A stretch of 64,000 nucleotides of DNA from Polytrichum commune (Eukaryota > Streptophyta > Polytrichopsida > Polytrichales > Polytrichaceae): positions 47,757,554 through 47,821,553 of the forward strand of contig OX485803.1 in the NCBI GenBank assembly GCA_950295325.1, read 5' to 3'. Shown here piece by piece: positions 37,207-47,320 of the stretch; the stretch's first letter is position 1, and each line of letters opens with the position of its first letter. The notes beneath the pieces are model-generated. The model saw only the letters and a program-made list of their open reading frames with translations, searched no databases and was not told the origin of the DNA. The translations under genes and the position numbers were made by a program.

Positions 37207-38197
37207 ACTGGTTTTTTAGGATTTGATCGGTTGCAAACTTGTTGCCATTAATTTGGACCGGCCAATATCATGTATTTTTTTTCAACTGCCAACTAATTTC
37301 CTCTTCGTTGTAATGACAACCGGCCAAAAACTTGGGCATTGATAAGTAAGCCGGTTTCCCAATGTAGCAAAATTATATATATAAACAACATACACCATTC
37401 AACAACAACGTCCAAAGAACATATCAACATACAACAATAATATGTTATGATATCAACATCCAGCAACAATGATCAACAATTCATTACATACAAGAAACAA
37501 CAACAATGATTAGCAATTTATCCATAGCAGGAGTTGAATCTAAAATAACCCATCAACCGGTTGATGGCCATGGATGTACTCTTCTATCATACCTAGGTCA
37601 TAAAACCTCGTATTAGATTTGAGGCCACATCACGATAAAAGAGTAACCTAACATACCATACTATATACAAAAATGAAATTCATCAACTGTTAGAGTCAAA
37701 ATCAACAGTATCATCTTCACCTTCAAGAGGAAAACACCATGAAAGGTATCTATGTGGATGTGAAAACAACCATCTAAACTTTGTAGAGTTCCTCCATGAA
37801 GCTATGGCTTCCATTAGTACGTTATCAAGATCACCACGAAGATCTTCCATAGACGCACTCATAATACATTCTAAACGCTCCAGTCAACAATGAAATGCAA
37901 TAATGAAGCAAAAGCTTCGCCTGTCCGCCATTCACCAAATCGCTACAAGCCTACAACAAACACATAACCTAAACCCTAGAAACATATGATGTCTAGTCCT
38001 AGATGAATCAAACCGGATGAAATCTGCCTATTTCACAATTCATCCGGGTAAGAATCCTCCTCCTTAAAATGGTTGTTGGTTGAAATCCGTTTTTAATTTT
38101 TAATTTTTTTTAAAGCACCGGTTTCACATCCTCCACTTTCCCAATTCAACCGGACTTTTCACAAAACCAACCAGTTGCCATTACACTAAATACCAGT
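37207..38197. mobile_element. ~1-kb inverted-repeat element inside the LINE
   Basis: Short inverted ends ACTGGTTTTTTAG and (reversed) ACTGGTATTTAG are flanked by TCT on both sides (37204-37206 and 38198-38200). The subterminal regions are rich in AACCGG/CCGGTT. Its base composition lacks the GT bias of the DNA on either side, which supports a separate insertion. A short frame on the minus strand (37683-37862) may be a remnant of its own gene. Confidence 0.5.
37683..37862 (-). CDS. 59-aa hypothetical frame within the inserted element
   Basis: An ATG-initiated frame of 59 residues reads SASMEDLRGDLDNVLMEAIA, then WRNSTKFRWLFSHPHRYL, ending in an acidic tail and TGA. The frame is open for eight codons upstream (LERLECI) to a TGA. 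The amphipathic LERLECIMSASMEDL segment looks protein-like rather than random. I do not recognise a family. It is more likely the tail of a decayed element-encoded protein than an active gene. Confidence 0.3.
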   Translation of the reverse strand: MSASMEDLRGDLDNVLMEAIASWRNSTKFRWLFSHPHRYLSWCFPLEGEDDTVDFDSNS

Positions 38198-41136
38198 TCT
38201 CCTCAAACATTGGTTGGATGGCTTGGTTGATGTTTATGTCGAGTGTGCATGTAAATTCCATTATTTGTTTGGAGAGGCCAAATATGGGAATTAAGGGCCC
38301 AATTTGATTATTTTTGGCACCTTGCATGTAAATGATGTATGGGCATAATTTGGCTAAACATGTGCACGTGGGGGTGTTGCACGTGCATAGCAGAACCCAT
38401 GGTGGGATGGTGTTGTCATGGGTTGTGTTAACCTTTGTTCTTGCATTGGTGAGTGTGTAGTGTCTTGTGTGTATACATGATTTAAGTAGGTTGGTTATTT
38501 GATGGACAATTGCCTTGTGTCATGCTATTTGAAGCCATTTTAGAAAGAAAAAACATTCTTGCAAAGGCATAGGAGGTGTGGCCATGTGTCTTTGTCATTT
38601 CTATGGCGCGGTGTGCAATTGAGATTTCCGTGTATATGTGGCTAATGTACGTTTTTCCTCTGGTGTCCCATGTATTGCGCAAAGTATAATTTGAGCATTT
38701 GTGTTAGTTAGGCTTTTGGGGCGTGTGTGGACTTCAAATAATGGTTTGAGAGTTTTCGGCCTATTTATCATTATTTACTTTTTTTGCGTATTATAAAATT
38801 TTTTGGGTCTTTTGTTGATTGTGAGTTGAGTACTTTCTTTTTGTATGAAGGATTGAACATTTGTTGATTGTGTGTGCAACATGGATTCATGGTACTGTGG
38901 TATTGGGGTTTTTGAGGGCGCCTTTGTTTGCCAATGTGTTTGCATTCTTGTTACCTTAGATGCATGTGTGTGCTCTAAATTTATGTAGAGTGATCTTATA
39001 TTGGAACCATTTGATGAAGTGTACTCCGAAGGCTATGAGGAGTTTGTCGGAGAGGCTTCTATATTGTATGATGGTTTTTTTGGCAATTAATAGTTGTTTA
39101 GTTGGAGGTGATTCTATGTGCTTTGATTTTTGCCATTTTTTATTTCTTTTACCCAAGTGTTTGTTTTATTTGTGTTGAGGGGTGGTGGGATCGTGAGGGT
39201 AGTGTGAACAATTGTTTTATATTAGGGTGGTTTGTTCATTATGGGCTTGGGGTTGTTGGTATGCTTGTAATTGGTTTTTTTTATTTGGTGAAATGGTTGT
39301 AGTTGTTTTTTTCCATTTCTTTTGTTGTTGTCTTGGTAGGAAACCATCTCAAAGTTGGGTTTTGTGTCTAAGTTCTAAAGGGGGTGGGGTCAAACACGTT
39401 TGATCTATGCATGTGCTAAGATTGTTAAGAATTTCTTGTAGGTGGATGTGCTAGTTTTGTGGCGAGGTTAATGTTGTCGATATGATTTGTTCTTGGAAGA
39501 GTGTTATAAGATTTTGGAGTTTGTTTGGTAGGGTTGGAAGTGTGATTCTTTTGGGGTTGGACGGTGGTAGTTGTTGTTGGCGTGATGATATTGTCAAGTT
39601 CCCATTGTAATTGTATTGGGCAGTGGTTGGAATTATGGTCAAGGTTTGTTTCTATGGAACATTTTATATTGGTGTGTGTATTTAAGTAGAATCCATCTAT
39701 GAAACTTGTGGATATATAGTTATGTCCTCACTGTTGAAAGAAACTCCAGATGTTGTGAATGGGCTTCGAGACTATTTGAGTGTTGAATGTGTGCCAATTG
39801 GTGTTTTATGTGGTTGTTGGGATTCTAGTGCCATTTTGGGATCTAACTTCGAGGAATTTGTCTTTTTGAAGTCAACGATGAAGAAAATAGTATTGTTGGA
39901 GAGTTTTTGTGTGGTTTCTTTGATATGTGTTTGAATGTCTTGTATTAGGTGTAGGTCCTCCTTGTGTGTTGGCATGTATGTGTGGATTATTGTTGTCGGT
40001 GTTATGGGTTTGTTTAACATTTGGATTATTTTGGAGTTTGGTATTTTGGATGTGTATGATTTGGGTTATTTCCCAAGATTCCTAGGAGGTCGGAGCTAAT
40101 GTGTCATGCGTTCCATGTAACCATCATGAGAAGCTTGGGGGTGGAGTTTTGTTGGTTTTGTGCTCATTGAGGTGTATTTTGTTTGTGTGAGTATACTCGG
40201 ATTGGATGTATGTTTTTGCTTGATGACCATTGTGATGGAAAGTTGTCTCTCTTTGAGGGAGGTTATTGGCGATGGGTGTTGTACTTATTTGGAGCTCCGA
40301 CATATCGTCGGCCTTGTGGTTGCGGGTAATGCTAACATGGAGCCTTTTATGATGGTAAGCTAGTCTTTATTTGAGTACAGTGTCTCTTGCCTCTTCCGTG
40401 GTGAGGGTGAGAAATGTGAAGTCTTTGTCCAACTCCGGTTTGGTGAGGCCCATGAATTCTTGTTGTCTCCCGTCATAATAACTTTCCCGTACCATTGTTT
40501 TGAAGATGTTGAATGCATGCCCGTGTGTCTCCTTTGATGTGTAGGCATAAGTCGTGTGTTCTTATGATTAATTCATATCCCTTTTCAATTTTTCCGATGC
40601 CCTTCTACCTGTCTTCCATTGCCATGACAAATGCTTGGTCTCTATGAAGGAGTGCAAGTTTGTCACGTTGTGGTTATTGGAGGTGCACTTTGATGAAGCC
40701 CCCTAATTCTTGGTGATTGCATTCAATCCTATATTTAGTGGGTTTGCGTATGTTGTTGCAAGAGGGATGTCTATTTGGCATAGTGTAACAAACCTCCCAC
40801 AAGTTTGTCACCAGCTTTCACAATAATAATTATCAATCAAAATGATGAGTTGAATAACTCAATTTATTTTCCTTGTAACGTTTAATTACAATCGTAGACC
40901 AAGTAGGTCTTGGTCTAAGCTCAACCACCCGACCATGGGAGAGAGACAAAGAAGATCCTCTCTCCTCCCATGAGCTTCCTCTTATGCCACATGCACTACT
41001 TTTATTTTCTATTTTCACATACAATAAAAATGTTATGTTCATAGCTCTATCTCTTAGTTATACTACGAATCTTCTATCTTTGGTTCTTCTAGAATCTTCT
41101 TCTATCTTTTAACTTGATCTCATTCTTCCAGTTGGT

Positions 41137-41640
41137 ACTGTCTAATTCCAATTGGATTCATCTATCCTTCCTTCTAGTTGGAACTATATAATTCCAACTT
41201 AATTCATTCATCCTTTATTCTAGTTGGAACCGTCTAATTCCAACTTAATTCATCCATCCTTTATTCTAGTTGGAACTGTCTAATTCCAACTTAATTTATC
41301 CATCCTTTATTCTAGTTGGAACTGTCTAATTCCAACTTAATTCATCCATCTTTTATTCTAGTTGAAACTGTCCAATTCCAACTAGATTTATCTTATCATT
41401 GAGAGTTGTCTAACTCCAACAAATAACATTCATCTTTCCAAATTTTGGAGTGGTCTAACTCTAGTGCACCTCATCAAGAATTGTCTAACTCGTGTGCATA
41501 TGCTCTCAATCTGAAATGGTCTAATTCCAATGCACTAAATGCAGAGCTATCTAACTCCACTGCACATTTTGTCAATTTGGAGTTGTCTAACCCCAATCCA
41601 TTCATCTTCACATGGGAGTTGTCTAACTCCCATCATCTTT
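41137..41640. repeat. array of ~13 short dyads (GGAAYTGTCTAATTCC type)
   Basis: The left half is a ~57-bp tandem repeat (AGTTGGAACTGTCTAATTCC followed by AACTTAATTCATCCATCC). The right half keeps only the dyad core, now as GGAGTTGTCTAACTCC, at 30-45 bp spacing with unrelated spacers. Each core has complementary arms around GTCTA. One plus-strand frame runs through the right half with a repeated LSNS, which simply reflects the repeat. Confidence 0.8.
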
Positions 41641-43961
41641 TGCTTACATTCTGGCAAATGTGGTTAGAATGTTCAATCATCCATCAATATTTCTAGTTAC
41701 CTTGCACACAATCTCTCCAAACATGATACTTTTGCTTCGTGTCTACTAATGTTTTGTATCCAAATTTGAAGCAAATGGTAATGCGGAAGCTTTCTGAAAG
41801 GCGGGTTGCATGGTCTACTTTATTTAATAATAGGATTTGGGTGAAATGGAGATGGTTTTCATGTACCGCATCTAGCCTCTCATTGGGGAAGCATCGTTGT
41901 GTCGCATGTGGGAAGGCTCTTTGGAGTGTTCTAAAATCAATGATCTCTCTTCCAAGGGTGCCAATTTATGTAAACTCCTCATTCGTCGAGTTGTGTTTCA
42001 TTATCTCCTTGAAAGCCTAACCACATTTGTGATACTATGTGTATGCTTGTGATCGCCTCCTTGTCCCACATGCCTTGATGTTTGTTCGTGTCGGAGGTGC
42101 TTTTGTGTCCTTCTAATCCACTATTTCTTCTTTTGACGCTAGCTTGGTTTTCTTTTCTCTGGCTATTGTACGGGATTGGCAAAAACATCATTTCCTCTAA
42201 GTCGATTGTGTCTTGTCTTCATTTTGGCATAGTGGCCACTTGAGTGTGATTGGCGGGGAAGTCTTCATTTGATGTAAAGAGCCGGAGGGAACGCCTCCTA
42301 TGCCCGTGAGATACGTCCTCGAGCTACATTTTCTATGGCATGCATAGTTTGTGTTTGGCAGTTATTGGGATTGGTATGGAGGGGGCATGTATGTATGCTG
42401 GTGGGTGTAATCCAATACTAATGGAATAAGTTTTCAGAGTGCATGAGTTGGAGGTGACTTATTGCGATTGTGTTTAAAATTGGCCAATGGCTCCCATGTC
42501 ATTTGTGAATGACTTGTGTTGAGATTGAATTGGGTAGCTATCAATTGTGAGCATTATCATGAGTGTTGGGCTTTTGCGCATGACAAATTGTGAAATATAG
42601 TTTCTTTTGTGTTGTTGGAGATGTACATGTGCAACATGGGTTTTGAGGCGATAGTGGTTTTTTGGGGGGAGGTTTGTGTGTTTGGCCACAATTCGTCTAT
42701 GGCGGATTGTGGTTATTGGAGTAGTTGGAGGTGACATGTTTCTATGAATTGGCCAGCAGTTCGCGGGTTGATTGTGCATGTTTTGTGTTGAGATTAGTTT
42801 GGATAACCATTCGCATGTGCACATTATTGTCAAATTTGGGTTTTTGTCCATGGAGGGTTTGAGAATTAGTTTTGGCAATGCTATTGGTGCCGTTTTTGGG
42901 CATTGTGGCTTTGAGGTGGCAGTGGTTTTTCGAGGAAGATTTGTATTGAGTGTGTGTATTGTTTTTGATTGCTGGTAGGTGCGGGGGTTGCTTTATCTTT
43001 GTGTGCTTGTCCTGGTGGGTTGTGGGTGGCTAGCATTTGTGACATTTATGAAAGATCAAGTTTTGATAGAGTTGCTTGGAGGGGGGCATTGATGAGGCTA
43101 GTCCTCGGTGGTAGATTAAAGGAACGATTGTGGGGGGTGACATTGGTGGATGAACATTGTGGTGTGGGAGTGCACACACATTGATGGTGTCTATGAGTAC
43201 CCATAATGTGAAGAGGGGCGATACCTCAATGTTGAATATATGTTGCATTTATGACGAGGACATTTGTTTGCACAATTTCATGTGAAGTCAACATAGTGAC
43301 ATTAAAATATATGTTGACACAATTGCTTGTGTGTAATTGTATTGTCTCTCCTTTGGTGCTTTGTTTGCTTGCTTCGGGTTGAGTTTGCACATGGATGCGG
43401 TGTTGTGCAACATTGCGGTGCGGTGGTGGTTGTCTCAGGTTCTTGGCTTCCTTTGGGTGGTGTGTGTCACCCTTGTGGTGTTTGTGTGTGCTTTGATGAG
43501 AGGAATTTCCATGTGTATTGGGTGTTTATTGTTCTTCTTCATTTTGTGATGCTTGTTTATATATGTTATGTGCATGCTTCATGTGGTTGGAGTTGTTAGG
43601 ATGCTTTGTGAGAGTCACTATCCCATCTCGTTAAATAATGTCACAGTTTGAATAGTATTCCATCAACCTGTCATGGGTTGACATGTGAGCTCCCAACTAT
43701 AATCAAGGTGAAGCGCTCCTCATTCATGCCCATTCTAGAAATTGGTGATCTCTCTCTCTCTCTCTCTCTCTCATAAGGTAAGCGGACCTTAAATGGACGT
43801 CATTAATGCTACTTCTCATAGGATATGAAATACACAATTAATGGGAGAGAATTAGCAAATTCAAATTCATTTGTCCGCAACCATATTCCTCATAATAGTT
43901 GGACCTTGAGTGGATATCTTATTCATTATCAAAGTGAAGATTAGCTTAATTTGTTAAATGA

Positions 43962-43962
<1 letters not shown>

Positions 43963-43999
<37 letters not shown>
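43963..43999. repeat. (CA)n microsatellite
   Basis: About 18 CA units. A (TC)n run of about 12 units lies at 43748-43772. Confidence 0.95.
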
Positions 44000-45104
44000 A
44001 TATATTTGTTACTTCTACCCCCTCCCCACATCATGTGCCCCTGGATATGTTGACTATTGAGCCTATAATGGTTAACAATGTTTTCTTGAGCACGTAGTCC
44101 AATCTGTTTTTAAACAAACAACTCACGATTTTTGTGTTCACGTGCTCACCGCCGGCTTGGTTGTGATATCAAATTGTTTGTGTAGAATTTGAAGGCAAGA
44201 GGTCATTATGGCACACAAGCGTACCTCTCATTCATCTAACAATACAACTTTGGTAAAGCGTGTAGTCAACTTTGTAAGCCGAGTTGACATTGGAATTGAT
44301 TTCAAAGACTTGGTTGAATGCATGTGAGATGAATCGGCTACAAACTTGGGAAGATTGAGTTTTTAGCATGGATAGGCAAGAGGTGCACTAAAACTACAAT
44401 GTTAGTGTGGGTGGAAAATTAATGTGATGATAATCAAAGTGGGCCATTCACATTAGTTTCCTACAAGAATAATAGTCACCCACTAGCAATCTAGATGGGG
44501 TGGAAATAGTGTGGCCCCAACACCCGGGGTCTTCCCCTAAGACTTGTTGAACTAAAGTTGAGTATTAGTTCAAGACACATTAAACAATAGTTTCCTTACA
44601 ACAACAATTAACATGGTCCACACTAATTTTAAACTAGAGATTTGGCATGGGTTGAAAATTAGCATGATCCACACTAATTCTCATTGTGAGAATTAAGGTG
44701 GGTTCTAAGGAGTCAATGTAGCCCAAACCGATAAGAGAATCTAGTGTGACCTAAATCCTACATGAATTTACCTTAACCCCTAATTGTCCCAGGGTAGATT
44801 CAAACTTAGAATTCTCATACAAGAATCATCATGCCAAGTGGGAGGCCCGTATGATATTGTGAGGTGGCGATCTAAAATAGTACTCTCCTTGCAAGGGACG
44901 ACCCCTCGAGTTACCGTCGGGGACAATAATGGATAAAAGTTATTCCACTTAGAACTTTACTAGCTTGGACCCATGCCATCCTGGCCTGTTACACTAGTGC
45001 ATATGAATTAATGTCCCAAGCCATCCCTGCAACATTTGTTTAAAGTGTGACTGTTGATGGCACCACTTGTCCAAAGGTCTATTGTAGAGTAGATTGACGC
45101 CAGG

Positions 45105-47165
45105 GACCATCCATCTATCATCCATGGTTCATTGGGATACGATTCACAATTCATCCATCCGCCATCCATGTGGCATCCTCGTAAATTAGGCTTTGGAGCT
45201 CAACAGCAACAGGCTGCCATTGCGGGGGTTTTGTGCAGTGATTACTTGGTGCGGTGCTAATTATAGCTGCCGATTGATAAGGAATGATTTGCAAGCTTCA
45301 GTAAGTAAGGAATTTGGATCACAAAGATGATGGTGCCGTATTTGCAGTCTTTTCAGATCAAACGCGAGCAAAATTGAAGGTAGGCCGATGCTCTGTTTTA
45401 TGTGTTGTGTAACTCGCTGTTGCTTTGGAGTGCTATCTGTGCCTGAAGTGAGTGCAATTCAGCCAATAGATGGCTGGAATGATGTGTTGTTTTGCTGGAG
45501 GCATTTAGGGTGCATCGGAAATTGGCATGATGTGATGTGCTGTGCAGTGCAGTGATGAGCCTGCTCTCGTGTCCCATGTCTTGTGATGTCTGTCCTCGTG
45601 GTTAAACTGTTGTCGCAGCGATATTATAGTATCAGGCATGGTGAGTGTGCCGGTCCTATAAAGATCTACTTAATTTCATAATGAAATGGCCAGGGTTTGA
45701 ATTGCTCTGATGACTGAGCTTTCTTTATTCGCCAGTTTAGTACAGCTTACGTTGCGTACGTCATGTGGAGCGAATTGAAATTGGTAAATTTAATTTAAAA
45801 TAAAAGACTCCAGGACATAAACGAGCATGGACATTGGAGAGCCCCTCTTTGTTTGCACTACTGTATGTAGTGAGTGGCGATAGCCCGACTTTCAGGGAAC
45901 AGATAAGCTTGCAGAATCATGGTTATTGAATTCGTCGAAGTTCTTTGCGCATGATTTACGAGATAAACGTTGGACAAGAACATTCATTCTAGCTTGCTTA
46001 GTTTCACTTCAAGGAAGTTGAACTAAATTTAGATTTATACTTTATTCTGTTTCCACAAACTCAGAAGCGGATGCCCCATCAGGAAGAACGTATAGAGATT
46101 CTTGGTTTTCTTCTTGATTCAATCCTTCGCACATGTCACAGTTGTTTGGAGCTCAATCGGGATGTCTACAATGTTTTTCTTGGTGTTGTCATCCTTGGTC
46201 GATTATTCGCTTATTATATGTCTGGAATTATGCAATTTCTGGGCTTCTATTCCTAGTTTCAATAATTCTGAAAGTCTCTTTATTTTCGAGAGGTTTCCAA
46301 TTTGAACAACTGGGCAGAAGGGAACATGAAGGCAATATACGAACCCACAAAACTATGTGTCAATTGCTTAGGAATTCTTGTATAGTGTATTCGCATGAAG
46401 ATCTCATGAGTGGTCACCGCCAGTTTGGTAGTGATAAGTTTCTATTGGGGGTTTAGGAGTGGGTGTTTTCAGTGATGTGATTTTGAGGTGATGGCTGCAA
46501 CGTTTCATTGGATGTGTGAATGTGATATGCTAGCTAATCACTTGTACGCCCTGGTCTGCAGGGTAAGGCTAAGAGGAGCGTGCAATAGAAGAATGCGAAG
46601 TTGCAACTTCAAATATGTCACTCTTGCACAGGGAGAAGCCCTCTGCTTCTGCTGTGACGGTTTTTGTGAGAGGAGGGGAAGCTTTGGCTGCTCCGAATGG
46701 AAGAAAGAAAGGAGATGTAATTGCCACATACGCCTCAGCTGCCTTTACTGCAGAGGAAACAATATCAATTTATGGCAAACTTGTTAGCCTACCATCAGAG
46801 GTTATGTTAAGAACACAGCTGGTCGCTGGTGTGAATCCTGCTGCAGCTTTGGAAAACTGAAATGGGTGGATCCTAGCGGCAGCTGATGTAGAGAGCCGAG
46901 TTCCAAGCTGCGCTCCTCCAGCAAGGTTTCAGAGTCAAATATTGGTTCAGGTGTGTACTTCTCTTATATGTTTTTTCCTTTCTGAATCGACACTCTTGAC
47001 ATGTATTTTCGTTGTCTTTGATGGTGACGCTGACGGACATAGGACTTGTGGTATAGTCGTTGTTACAGGTATTAAAGAAACAGGGTGGAATGAGGGTACC
47101 GGCCTTGGTGCAACTGAACAGGTTAGACGGTCCTTTGCTATATACGTTGGACTTTGCAACATTGA
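45105..47165 (+). pseudogene. duplicated, broken 5' half of the G-patch gene
   Basis: This is a diverged copy of 52165-53830, covering promoter, leader exon, leader intron, first coding exon, second coding exon and the start of the next intron. Both copies share CATCCATGTGGC in the promoter and an AAAATTGAAG|GT leader donor (45380 here). The coding start at 46615 reads MSLLHREKPSASA, close to the intact gene. It stops at TGA 46858-46860, where AACTCAAAT of the intact gene is AACTGAAAT. Exon 2 (47067-47121) has lost one base (AAATCAGGG to AAACAGGG). Similarity ends about 150 bases before the GT47 coding start. The leader intron is about 0.8 kb longer than in the intact gene. Confidence 0.85.
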
Positions 47166-47320
47166 TAAATCCACAGCATCGGACAGGTTTATCCAAGCTT
47201 GTAGGTTGAAGCTGCCCTACAAGATGAGCTGAAAACTTATCAAACAGAATAGGATGCGGGTGACAATGATGTGAGATTGGAATGCTGGTGGCTATTTAGG
47301 TGCGCCAAAGCCGGGTTGTG

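Larger units (their letters stand above)
36953..40130 (-). pseudogene. degenerate LINE retrotransposon, endonuclease to C-terminus
   Basis: Read on the minus strand, pieces of a LINE ORF2 occur in order but in three frames. VTWNA at about 40120 resembles the start of an endonuclease. IQNTKL at 40051-40034 resembles the QETK catalytic motif, with E replaced by N. IHTYMPTHKEDLH and TIFFIVDFKK at about 39960-39860 resemble the GDFN region, with G and N replaced. KRDKYTPLIERIRAQGW and PRVRGTVHTNN at 37140-37000 resemble a conserved LINE C-terminal segment. No clear reverse transcriptase YADD motif was found, and a 991-bp element interrupts the 3' part (37207-38197). The plus strand is strongly GT-rich, so the coding strand was rich in A and C. 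It is dead; the family assignment is by motif only. Confidence 0.55.
40131..45104. other. GT-rich LINE remnant, short-dyad array and spacer
   Basis: No intact gene. From 40131 to about 40750 and from about 42200 to 43600 the plus strand stays GT-rich like the LINE to the left. Around 40540-40440 the minus strand reads GLTKPELDKDFTFLTLTTEE in a frame without a start, which may be a LINE ORF1 remnant. The array at 41137-41640 interrupts it. Beyond 43.6 kb the sequence is ordinary AT-rich spacer with (TC)n at 43748 and (CA)n at 43963 and a dispersed repeat near 44040. Confidence 0.4.

Noticed and set aside
41445-41696. 83-codon frame with repeated LSNS
   Set aside because: The repeat in the peptide is simply the translation of the DNA dyad array; codon content otherwise looks random.
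47300-47320. Earlier start for the GT47 protein at a GTG
   Set aside because: GTG is not a normal start in plant nuclear genes. An in-frame TAG lies directly upstream, and the first ATG is at 47321.
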